Below are positions 1-10,400 of a stretch of DNA of 64,000 nucleotides, one piece after another. How positions within the stretch are numbered: the stretch's first letter is position 1; each line of letters opens with the position of its first letter. The notes below the pieces were generated by a model, which did not search any database, was not told the origin of the DNA, and saw nothing but the letters and a program-made list of their open reading frames with translations. Source of the DNA: Sipunculus nudus (taxonomy: Eukaryota; Annelida; Sipuncula; Golfingiida; Sipunculidae); NCBI GenBank assembly GCA_026874595.1, contig CM049309.1, positions 9,697,076-9,761,075 of the forward strand, written 5' to 3'. The position numbers and the translations under genes are program-made.

Positions 1-560
1 ACTTAACCCTCTCTGGCATAATTTTCATGAAGTTTTAATCAATTTTGCTGCATGATTTCAGACATTTTCACTGGTTTTCTAGCTTTTTCCCATAAAATGC
101 AGGTGGCACCACAAATAGCTCAATCCCACAACATTTGACAAGCGACTTGCATTTAATTTGGCTATGCCAGCTCCTGAGATATTATGGGGTAACGTACAGA
201 AGACTCCGCAAAAAAATGATGCAGGTGGCTCCACCAATACCTCATTTTCAAATATGAGTCATGAGACTAATATTTGCATAAAATTTGGTTATGCTAGCTA
301 CTGCCGTTTCTGAGTTTGTAATGTAGGTACGCTTATTTTGCCATATGACAAAGTTTAGCTTCCTATATCTCGACCAAAAGTCACCGAAAATTTATTCGAA
401 CAAACTTAAGAGTGTTTCTGGGATTACTTCTGTGAATTACTAAACAGTTTGGCTTGACAATTTTAATCCAAAGCTTCACAGGTGACCAATATTCGCATAA
501 AATTTTGTAATGCTAGATCCTGTCGTTTTTTAGATATTAAGGTTAACATATGCTCACGCT
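1..560. repeat. Diverged interspersed repeat with related short units
   Basis: Phrases such as 'cataaaatttggttatgctag' type recur at about 150-180, 262-310 and 488-540, each followed by a C/T-rich 'ctg-cgtttt' segment, and 'gcaggtggcnccac' occurs at 102 and 222. This looks like an old tandem array related to the AGGTGGCGCCACCT-bearing repeats elsewhere in the window. No coding potential seen. The unit runs off the left edge. Confidence 0.35.
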
Positions 561-987
561 CACAGGTTCACTAAAAATACTGTTTGAATATAAACAAGAT
601 CACACTGTTTGGCATATCAATTTAATTTGGTAAATTCTATATGAAAACTACTTTGGTATACAAAACTACAGACAAACTTAAGGTATAAAGTATAGCTTAT
701 TGTGGTACAAAAAGGACAATACTCAGATACATAAATACTACGATATGTACAATGGCATCAAATTCATGCAGGTAGGTAAAGTTTCTATCAAAATAACATA
801 AACACTTGATATGTACCAATGTGGCTCACATTAGAAATAGATGTACTTACACACATGCTTTAAACAGTAGAAAACATTATCTTGTATCCTATATAAAGTA
901 ACACATGCAAATTATAAATCTGATAATCTCAATTCCATCGACAGTTTTAATATTTATCCTAGCAATGCAGCACACAGTTCATATCAA

Positions 988-990
<3 letters not shown>

Positions 991-1082
<92 letters not shown>
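991..1082. repeat. (TA)n followed by (GATA)n microsatellite
   Basis: About 52 nt of TA repeats then ten GATA units. It directly abuts a TIR element (1083-1245). Confidence 0.9.
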
Positions 1083-1083
<1 letters not shown>

Positions 1084-1243
1084 TGAAACATGTCTGAAAG
1101 ACAATCTGTGTAATATTACCATCTGTCTATTAAGACAAACCTTAAATAATCTGAACCGAAAGCATTCACATTGGTTATAAATGACCTATCTAATGTGACC
1201 ACCTGGGATTAAGACCACACAGGTAGCCTTATTATACAGGTTT

Positions 1244-1245
<2 letters not shown>
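1083..1245. mobile_element. TIR element of the GTGAAACC family, between two TA microsatellites
   Basis: Starts gtgaaacatgtctgaaagac and ends acaggtttca, and shares the internal 'gaaagcattcacattggtta' phrase with the better copy at 6925-7102. Both ends run straight into TA repeats. Non-autonomous; no ORF. Confidence 0.55.

Positions 1246-1310
<65 letters not shown>
1246..1310. repeat. (TA)n microsatellite
   Basis: About 65 nt of uninterrupted TA. Next to it, 1311-1400 holds a further fragment ending 'ccaggtttccctgta', reminiscent of the same TIR family. Confidence 0.9.
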
Positions 1311-1313
<3 letters not shown>

Positions 1314-1399
1314 TAATTAATATGGTGTCTGTATTAATATAGAGGTGCCTGTTACAGGCTTTAAAATGTCCATAAAGCCAGGTTTCCCTGTATAATATT

Positions 1400-2170
1400 A
1401 CTAGGGCCACACACAAAAAATAATTGTTCTAGGTTTGCCTACACCCATTTTTCATGGACTCAATTAAAATATTTTTTTAATGTGGAAATGAAGACCAGGT
1501 CCTTGGTAATGTAGCTTATTCAAGCTACCAGTATGACACAGAGTCCCACTAAGAGTTCTTACAGGTATGGAAAATGGACAAATTTTGTGTTGATCATATA
1601 CACCAGTTTTTGTATTTTGTTGGCAAGCTGGCAAAATTCCATGCAATATGTCTCGAATTATGAAAAAAAAACTTGCCTGCTCACACCATTTTTTTTGTTC
1701 CAGGAGCCTTAGATCAAACTTTTTTTTTTATGTGGCATAAGGTCATAGAACAAATCCTGAGATCCAAACAACCATGTCCCATAGAGTATTTGGTCAGATA
1801 TGATTATATATTAACTGTCTATACATTGAAAATGTTGTCAGCTAATCTGATATAATTCATTCTCTTGTACAATGAATTTTGACAATATCCTTGTTTGAGC
1901 AAGATGTTTACACCACAGAATGGTCCAATAAACTGTGAGCAGATATATCAGTATCACTGAGTTTCCATAAAACAAATCGGGACGGTATAACCACTTCAAA
2001 TAAACACATACTATAGACAAAATGGACAGAATTTCATAATGTAATAAACAAAGAAATATGTATCTATAATTATTCTTGTTCCCTATTCCAAAAGAAATGG
2101 ATTGCTCATTTGTGAAAATTCAAAGTTTCAATTCCCCCACGAGGAAGCCTCACTAACTTGTTTATCACCA
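1400..2170. other. Downstream flank without recognisable genes
   Basis: AT-rich sequence with several stop-rich short ORFs (at most about 60 codons) on both strands, none with domain-like composition. I see no repeat of note here apart from possible TIR remnants near 1311-1400 and a T-rich duplicated phrase around 1670-1740. Confidence 0.4.
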
Positions 2171-2173
2171 TTC

Positions 2174-2313
2174 TGACCCGGTTTGGGCACTTTGTCTTTG
2201 ATTCATGTTGTTGTGGGTTTTAATAAAGTTTTAGCTTAATCCTTATATTAAGCTAAAACTTTATTAAAACCCACAACAACATGAATCAAAGACAAAGTGC
2301 CCAAACCGGGTCA
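2174..2313. repeat. Perfect inverted repeat, 67-bp arms and 6-nt spacer
   Basis: Arms 2174-2240 and 2247-2313 are exact reverse complements (start TGACCCGGTTTGGGCAC, inner end GCTTAAT), separated by ccttat. The right arm is the start of the tandem repeat that follows, so the left arm is an inverted copy of that unit's end. Confidence 0.95.
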
Positions 2314-2830
2314 CTACTATTGTCTGAGATTTATTCATTACATCTTCAATTGAACAACATACCAAACATCACCAAATATGGGATGAGTAATTCGCAGGCT
2401 CGGTCGAGACGCGTTTTACCTTCCCACAAAAATAAAAATAAAAACCAAACAGAATAAAAGCAAAAACTACAAGGAACATAGAACAACTAACACTCAGGAA
2501 TACACAATATTTTAATAAAGAACAATAATGACATAAATCAAAGACAAAGTGCCCAAACCGGGTCACTACTATTGTCGGAGATTTATTCATAACATCTTCA
2601 ATTAAACAACACACCTAAAAGTCACCTGATATGGGATGAGTAATTCGCCGGCTCGGACGAGACGCGTTTTACCTTTCCATAAAATAAAAACCAAACAAAA
2701 CAAAAACAAAAATACAAGGAACACAGAACAACTAATACTCAGCAATACACAATACTTTATTAAAGAACAATAATAACACAAATCGAAGGCAAAGTGCCCA
2801 AACCGGGACACTATTATTGCCGGAGATTAA
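2283..2830. repeat. Tandem repeat of about 245-252 bp, just over two copies
   Basis: 'aagtgcccaaaccggg' recurs near 2295, 2547 and 2792 (spacing 252 and 245), with shared 'gatatgggatgagtaattcg' and 'gacgcgttttacctt' phrases inside. Possibly the end of a larger mobile element. The minus-strand ORFs across it repeat one another and are products of the tandem structure. Confidence 0.8.
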
Positions 2831-3540
2831 AACAAGACACAACTCTGGAAAATACATATTCACCGACACAACACCGATCCACTAACCAATACTAATACAC
2901 CCCCAATTAGAATAGAGCCATACTAAACCCATGTACAAAAAATGCACCATGCTGTTTTATACACCATTAACTTTTAACAAAAAAAAAAAAAAAAAAAAAA
3001 AAAAGAGCACAATCCATGTAAATACACCACCTCACTCATCATTTTTTCATGCACACTAACCCACGTTTTTTTATGATTTTTACCGGTTTTTCTCCCTTTT
3101 GTTTTTGTATTTTTCACAATATCGACGAAATATCTGGTTATCCGACGCTCATATATAAGATATAATTACAGATTTTATTAGTAATTTACAGCATCTCCGG
3201 CAGACCAGTGGCATGGAAACTGAAGCCGGCCACTAGCAAGTGGATGGAAACTGATGCCGCCACTAGCCTCTACTACCCCCGCCCCCTCCTCTCTCAGTCT
3301 GCGCTTATATAAAAATACTTCTTATAAGTATTTCCTATAAAAGTACATGATCGTAAATATCTCTTATAAATATTTATGTGATACTTAATATAAAAGTACA
3401 AACTGAGAGCTCTACCGGCCGGCTAGATTTCTAACTATAAAGATATCTCATATAGATATCTCATTCAGGCCAATATAAGGGTAAATGATCATGAGGTATT
3501 TTCTTAAAAAATCCCATGTGATACTTATAAAATTATAAAG
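2830..3540. other. Low-complexity, palindrome-rich stretch of unknown origin
   Basis: Contains a poly(A) tract (2980-3004), a duplicated 'ggaaactga-gccg-ccactagc' unit (3215-3270), then many short TATAAA/TATTTATA-type palindromes (3305-3460, including gatatctcatatagatatc near 3440-3460). No ORF of interest. It joins the tandem repeat on the left to the GC-rich island on the right, so all three may be parts of one insertion. Confidence 0.35.
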
Positions 3541-3843
3541 AAATCTACGGCCCCCCCCCCCCCCACCCCCACCAAGGACAACTACTACCCCTGACAACCA
3601 CCAACAGCAGCATCCGACACCGACGCGCAAGTCCTGCGGCAGCCCCCCTACACCACCAGCGGAAGATTAGAGGGCACCCAGACGAGCGCACACCCCATCC
3701 GCCCACTGACAGCAACTTCCAAGACGACTACCCAGACCTACACCGGGACAGCTCCAGACAGACCAGACAAGACCCCCAACAGTCCTCTTTAGGACTAACC
3801 CCCCAACAGTCCTATTTAGGACTAATCAATCACTGATCGACCT

Positions 3844-3879
3844 GGCAGCGGACAGACAGACAACTTTAGGTCCGCTGCC
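3844..3879. other. Hairpin A: 10-bp stem, 16-nt loop AGACAGACAACTTTAG
   Basis: Stem GGCAGCGGAC (3844-3853) pairs perfectly with GTCCGCTGCC (3870-3879) around loop 3854-3869. Partner of hairpin B. Confidence 0.85.
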
Positions 3880-4017
3880 TGCCACAAGACCAAGACCCAA
3901 GACCAAGCCTCAAGACAAGTCAAGACTGGTAGCCCTAGGACAAGCCAAGAGAAGACAAGACCACCCCGACAGCCGGAACCCAAGTCAAGACTAGCAAGAC
4001 AAGCCAAGAATCCCTGA

Positions 4018-4049
4018 CAGTGGGCAGACAGACAACTTTAGGCCCACTG
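4018..4049. other. Hairpin B: 8-bp stem, the same 16-nt loop
   Basis: Stem CAGTGGGC (4018-4025) pairs with GCCCACTG (4042-4049) around AGACAGACAACTTTAG (4026-4041). Compared with hairpin A, two stem pairs differ and both are changed on both sides (C:G to T:A, A:T to G:C). Confidence 0.85.
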
Positions 4050-4594
4050 CTCGGGGACCAGCTGAAGACCAAGCCAAGACAGCCTGCCCGATCCAAGTCA
4101 CAGGAAGTCCGGCTCTTCGCGGTAGAGGTTGTTCTGGCGGCGATCTGGGTTTCCCTGCTTGTGTTGGGGTCTCTCTGTTGTGGTGCGCATTCTGCTCGGG
4201 GATGTCGCTCGCGACCGGGGTCGTGGGGGCAGCGGCTTTGCTGCTGGTATCCGTGCGGTGAGTGGCCCGCTCGGGGCTTTGTGGGTGTGGATGATGTAGC
4301 TTTCACGGTCACCGGTGCGGGGGCGTGCTGGTGGTTTTCGCGGCTCCTTGGCTTGGCTTGTGTGGCAATTTTCGACATCAAAATTATAGTCTAAAGAGAC
4401 AGGCCGGGGCGGTGGTCCCAGACCACCTCAACCGTGTCTGTCTAGTGACTCAAAATACTAGTTCTAGACTAGTCACCATTCTCAACCAGAGGGCCACTGA
4501 GCTTCACTCAATCTTCACTAGAGGTAATTCTGCGTGTGATTGTAGAGTAGTGGAGTGACCTCTGGTGCAAAATGAGCTCTAATGCAAAGTTATG

Positions 4595-4608
4595 GCGCCC
4601 TCTAGTGG
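4595..4608 (-). promoter_or_regulatory. CTCF-like motif
   Basis: Minus strand reads CCACTAGAGGGCGC, very close to the conserved bilaterian CTCF core (CCASYAGRKGGC). Similar motifs occur at 36774-36789 and, weaker, at 18350 and 18555. Binding is not shown. Confidence 0.3.
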
Positions 4609-4619
4609 AAGAGTGGGAT

Positions 4620-6890
4620 ATCACAGGAAAAGGTTGTGCTTGGTTTCACAGGTCTGAATATCATGTTTAATATACACACAATTGAAGCAGCTCTCTCAAC
4701 AATGGATCTATTACAATATGATACAGGTTTCATTGGAGTGATGACAGACAATGCAGGTTCATTAATATCAAAATAAATATTAAAACAGGTTTTCACATTT
4801 GTCACTAAGATGCTGTTATCCGTTTGTATATATCAAATTCTGGTCTCAACACCATAATTATATTTAACCGTATTTAATTAAGCAAACTATAATGCTGCAC
4901 ACAAACTAACATCACACACAAATTTAGAATTTCTTAGTATAGTCATGCCATGATGCAAAAAGGTAACCATATTCTACATCCACCATAAACAGATATGCTT
5001 TAATATTTTGATATATGTCCTTTGTATATTTATTGTAAATATCTGACTTATTAATGACTACAAAAGTAACATTCAAGTACTGAGGAACTCAAGTTTTACA
5101 GGAATGCCCTTAACTAAACCCAAACATTGCAGAATAACACATTATATTTTAGTTCTTTACAAAATGATGTAAGGTCTTTCACAGAGTTTTCCTTGATCAT
5201 AACCGGCAAGACATGTGACACCTGGACTTAATGAAATGAATAAAATGTCATTGTTTCAAATACATATATATCAAATAAATCAAACAATATAATATTTTCA
5301 GGACATTTAAACTATTAGTGATAATCCAGAACCAACAATGACTTCCAACTTTTCAACAACAAGTTTAATACCAGATTTTCTATTCAGGAAAGGGGTTGTC
5401 TTATAGGAGTTGAATGACATTTTTAAAACAGATGGCACCACCATGTTGAATAGTGGTCGGGGTCCGTTTCCATTTTATAATCAATCATCAATTTGAATAA
5501 ACCAATCAATTAATAATCAGTTACGCTGAATTTTTCAATTATCTGCGACTCAATTTTCAAACTGTATTATTCATATTTTGATCCCTAAACATCACCAAAA
5601 CTCAATGTTATTTCTTAAGCTCATTCTGAAGTTAACTGCTTGAAATTTTCAGGAAATGTTATTAATATTCTGGGAGACTTTTCTTGGGTTGGTTGGGTGG
5701 TTGCTGGTTTGAGCATTTTTTTCAGGGCTTATTGTGTTCGATATTGACTGTAATCTATAGTTATCTTTAATAATCAAGCTCTAAATACTTCACAGGAGAA
5801 AGTAAATTATATATATCTTTCAAAGATTTGTATATACTACAGGTAATGTGTCAATGTTATTTATTATATCTAATATTTCAAAACCAAGTCTGTCCCACCA
5901 GTGGGCGCCAATCTGTTATTGGCAAAAAGTATGTACAAAGTGCATGTATTTTAAAAAGTTACATGTAGTTGATTAAACCAGGTACTCTGGCAATTTTTTT
6001 TATAACAAAACAAGCACCATAGCCTGTATATAAACTGAGTGAAGCTATTCTTTTAAAATATAAGAAATTAGTCGACTTTCATCATGACAAGGTGATTGAA
6101 GTGACAGGGTCAAGGACATCTTTTGACAGATTTTGATTGGCTGATGGTATTATTTAGTACCATAAATATGATAAATTACATCCTCAGCTGTAAGACGCCA
6201 ACTTGCAATGTCACTTCATGAGGAAAACTCCAGAAAGTTGCAAAGTATACATTTAATAAGTTGGAATCAAATATCTGATTCTCTGTTGCCAGATGCCAGA
6301 ATGTTCTGTCACTGTCACATACTGAACAGAAATATTAGCATTTAAATATTATCGCCAGAATCTGATGGGCGCCTCTAGGTGGTATAGACTATAGTGGCAG
6401 ATCTGATACAGATCTGGAATAAAGCAACAGGTTGATTCATGACAAAGATATTACACTGCATATTATAAAATATTCAAAAATGCACAAATAAAAAATTGTG
6501 ACTCTTCATAATCTTTTCATACATAAAACTTTCACTCCAACTTTCACTCTTACACATAGGTTTATATGCTCACTGTGCTGCCTATACCTTAAGTATTTGA
6601 GAAAAAAAACTTACGCAATATAAGTAACATCAGAAATTAAATATGAAAATGACCACCAGAGGACACTGATTACAGTTACCACTGACCAAGAATAAATTAA
6701 GCAAGAAAAAAGGAAACTCTATGTTTTACAGAATTCTCTCATGTTTATCTTAAATAAAATTTTAATAATCAAATGATTCATCACTCAACTGCTTGAAGCT
6801 GAAGCACTGAAGGTTTTTTTTTTTCAAAGGTAGGTCATGGTCTGTTGGTGTCCGTCTATTGCATGAGGATGAAGGTAACCATAAGAGTGA
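4620..6890. other. Downstream flank without genes
   Basis: AT-rich sequence. No ORF with recognisable composition, no strong repeat structure seen apart from scattered short TA runs. A palindromic 'caccagtgggcgccaatctg' phrase lies near 5898 and a 'gggcgcctctaggtgg' phrase near 6367. Confidence 0.4.
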
Positions 6891-7313
6891 TTTTTTTTAT
6901 TGTTTAATATTTTAAAATATTATACAGTGAAACCTCTCTAAAAGACCACCTCTCTTATAAGACTACCTGTCTATTAAGACCACCCTTGGGTGAACCAAAA
7001 GCATTCACATTGGTTATAACTGACCTGTCTCATAGGACCACCTGTGAATTAAGACACCTATTAGTCAGTCCCATAGGTGGTCTCATAGAACAGGTTTTAC
7101 TGTAAGCATTGGGCTTGATATATTCATAACTTGTGGGAATGACAGTAACAAGAATTTCTATTTACTTAGAAATTTACTTAGAAAATGGTTAATGGAAGGG
7201 AGTGTGCAACAGTGACCTCTGGTGTAGGTTAGGGAAACCATTTAATATAAGGCTGACGGCACAATATAACAAAGATGGTGCAGGGATAAGCCTTGTCAGT
7301 TGATATGATGACG
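6880..7313 (-). other. ERBIN/LRRC7: Probable 3' UTR of the LAP gene with two candidate poly(A) signals
   Basis: Downstream of the stop the minus strand carries ATTAAA at 7246-7241 (about 70 nt after the stop) and AATAAA at 6901-6896. Between them lies a short TIR element (6925-7102). Use of the distal signal would put the element into the 3' UTR. Which signal is used cannot be decided from sequence. Confidence 0.35.
6925..7102. mobile_element. 178-bp TIR element with TA target duplication (pogo/Tc1-like MITE)
   Basis: Begins CAGTGAAACCTCTCTAAAAG and ends AGAACAGGTTTTACTG; the ends are imperfect inverted repeats of about 27 bp, flanked by TA on both sides (6923-6924, 7103-7104). No ORF, so non-autonomous. 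Related copies at 1083-1245 and 33240-33417. CAGT termini and TA duplication fit the pogo/Tc1-mariner group. Confidence 0.8.
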
Positions 7314-7412
7314 TCACATTCTCTCCACCACCATGTTGACGATCTGACCCGTCGTACGTAGAGTATTCACTGCAGCGGTGTGTTCTATTGAGCTGAAGTC
7401 TACCTCATTTAC
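7314..7412 (-). CDS. ERBIN/LRRC7: LAP gene coding exon 22: end of PDZ and stop (aa 1284-1315)
   Basis: ATTATTTCAG|GTAAATGAG, then reads to TGA at 7316-7314; 99 nt with stop. Encodes [19 protein letters not shown] and ends [10 protein letters not shown]. His1294 at the first position of helix B predicts class I specificity (S/T-x-hydrophobic C-termini). The protein ends just past the PDZ, as in the vertebrate proteins. The stop codon lies inside a perfect TGACGTCA palindrome (7309-7316), probably coincidence. Confidence 0.96.
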   Translation of the reverse strand, partial: VNEVDFSSIEHTAAVNTLRTTGQIVNMVVERM

Positions 7413-10400
7413 CTGAAATAATCATAAATTAAAAATTAACATGACAACATTCGACTATGATTTCCATTTATCTATTAATGCCACAATAATTATCAATAGG
7501 GGCCAACACCCTTAAGCCATACATAGGTCATTTCTACTCGAAATAAATCTCTTTCAACAAGGTACCATGGGACAGCCAGGACCACTTATTTCAACTGTCA
7601 AACTTTATATAAAACTTTGTTACATTTCACCAAAACACCTTCTGTTTACATTTCATGTGCGAATGCTTGCAAAATAAAACTTATTCTGCAAAGTCCTTAT
7701 GCATATTCAATAATCAATATGATAATATATTCTATGAGTAGGTTACTGCATATTAAGATCGCAAAAATGGAACCCTCGGAAAACTATGAAAATCGTGAAA
7801 AAAATAGCCTTGTGAATATTAAGCAAACAACAGTATCATTATTAAAGTCTTTTACCATTAATGAGAGGAAATATTCTGATGCTATCAAATTCATCATGTG
7901 ATACACGACACACTGCTTACCTCTAACAGTTTATCCCCAACACGGAGGATGTTAAACGCTGGCCCCTCAGGCTGAACTTTGGTAATGAAGATTCCCTGCA
8001 AGATAACCAAACCATGTTAAATCGGTTTGCATATTAATAATACAAATAGGACCAATGTGTTTACAGATTTACAAAACATATGTAACGGTATATGTAAAAG
8101 ATTATTACGGATATGTTTGTAAAAAAGCAAAGAGATAAATGACACATATGCCTCAGATAACGTAAATTACAGTAGATTAAGTTAACATTAAGGCAAACTC
8201 TTGTCTCAACTTAAATTTGATCCATTTTTTAAAAGAGAATGTTAACCATAAAAGACCAGGATGTGAAAATTTCAAAATGACATTCAAGCCCTTTTTCTAG
8301 GGCTAGATCAACAAATTTTCTGCTCGAAACATCCAGTATTATTATACAGGGATATTAGACAAAACCATTATGAATTTTTGAGTTTATACTGTAATGTATC
8401 AATACACCAGAAATTCATTACCCCCTAAATATTACACCTACCAGGTCATCAGGCCTGAAAGGGTTGCCAGTTGATCCCAGCCCTCCAGCAATACTGAGAC
8501 CAAGACCAGAAGTCTTCTTCAGCTGAACTCGGAACTACAATCAGAGGGGAATTAATGTTGAGTATAACCCTGTCATTCACATGCTCTAAATACACATTAA
8601 AATACTGATGAATATCTAAGCAGGAACAGGAGGTTGTATTTTAAAAGGGTCCAATCACCCATCTGACCTTTATAAACTAAAGGTAATCCCTTGGAGCTTT
8701 TATAAAAATTTCAGACATTGTCATGTATTTTGATATTATTAGATCGCAAGAGTACTTTAGTGTTACTTTTTGCTTGAAATTGGGCACCACTTAAAAATCT
8801 TTAATTTTCAAATTTGTTAAAATTTTATATGAAAATTACTAAGAATTTCATTAATATTTACATACCAAAAGAAAGAGCTCTGTACCAAGTTTAAAACTGT
8901 ATATACTTTATGGGCTCTAACATGCATCTGAAACAGCTTTTGTATTGATTTTAAATTTAGGGGTTTTTGCTGGGTTGTTGCTTTAACCACTTATATTAGC
9001 TACGTCCCCCCTAAACATTTTAACACTTACCACATGGGGTTTCTTGTGGTTACTCTCTGCATCTGAGCCCATGCCGGAGTCGCCAGGGGATTTGCCTGGG
9101 GTACTTTCCCGAGACAACACGTAATTTGGTGGTTCAAGCTCGAGGGGGGTGGTCAGCTGATTGATAGCACCTTCTTGTTTAGCTGTGGTGTTCTCTCGCT
9201 CGGGAACATCTGTAAAATATAAAGTGTTTTTTCTTTTATCTCTGTCCTCATTACTCTGCCTGTACCTGGCCTTCTTGTGATTTGAAAATAAAAGATATCC
9301 TGATTTGTGAATACTCAGTTATAAATGCAATATAATTTAATCCTGTAATTAAGTGTCCCTTTTTTTATGTTGTCCGTTTCTTTATTACAAGGTCAGCCCC
9401 TACCAGAGGTCAATATATGTATATTTCAGCCTTCTGATGGAAACTGCTTCTGAGGCCAACCTCGAATAAAAAATTAATTCATGAAGTTTTTTTTAGATTC
9501 TTATATACAGAAAATTCCTTTACTGGCTTAATTAATAAGAAAATGTATAACTAGTTCTAAAAGGAATTTAAGGGAGCAGAAACAACAACAGTGGAACAAT
9601 ATGGGAACCAAAGTTATTTCTACCTGCAACCTTAATGTTATAAAGAATCCTTTCTCCTTATAAACCTATTTAGTCTAGTTCTCTATGTATTTATAAAGCC
9701 CAAAACACAATAACACGGGCGTCACGCTTCAGGCGTCAAATCTGGAACTAGAATATCAGCAGAAGCTGACAAAAGCCCTCAGCATAAAAGAACAGTGTTT
9801 AAAGGTGGTAACAGTAACAAGTACTAAATATCTGTTCTCAAATCGATGTATATCTATACATGTCTCAGTTATAAATTTAAAATGGAGAGGTATGTTCATT
9901 GATTCATAACAATCCACCAAATGCTTCCTGAAAAACAAGCTTCTCAGTTTTATTCTATTATAAGCTCTGTGACCTTGATAAGTAGGTCAAGGTCACCCAG
10001 CTTCGATCTTGACCGAGATTTTGTCGATATACATCTTCACCAAAGAAATAAAATTCCTATTGTGAATCCTTTTAGAGATATCCCGCTCACAAGGCCCAAG
10101 TTGAAAAATCCAAGAAAAATTCATTAAAAATCAGAAATTGTAGGTGGCGCCCCAAAATCTGTGCAGCAGTTACAGACCATCAGTCCCTATGATCATAGTA
10201 AGTATTGTGAAAATCCACCCAATGGTTCCTGAGAAATAAGCTTTTAAATGTTTTTTTCTATTATCAGCTCTAAAATGTAGAAAAATAGGTCAAGGTCACC
10301 CAATTTCGAACTTGACCGAGATTTTGTCAACATACATCTTCACCAAAAAAAATAAAATTCCTAAGGTGACTCCTTTTGAAAATCTGATAAAAATTCATTC

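Larger units (their letters stand above)
3550..4560. other. GC-rich, hairpin-dense island of unknown identity
   Basis: Begins with a poly(C) tract (about 3550-3565) and is much richer in G+C and CpG than the rest of the window. It holds hairpins AGTCCTCTTTAGGACT (3781-3796) and AGTCCTATTTAGGACT (3808-3823), and two larger hairpins with identical 16-nt loops (3844-3879, 4018-4049). Overlapping ORFs on opposite strands (4020-4394 plus, 3935-4381 minus) are low-complexity (repeated 'caagaccaag' on one strand) and resemble no domain I know. It may be a terminal or UTR part of an unrecognised mobile element or a structured non-coding RNA locus. Confidence 0.5.

Noticed and set aside
3935-4394. 148-codon (minus) and 124-codon (plus) ORFs in the GC-rich island
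   Set aside because: Overlap each other on opposite strands, repetitive composition, no domain or motif; expected by chance in stop-poor GC-rich DNA.
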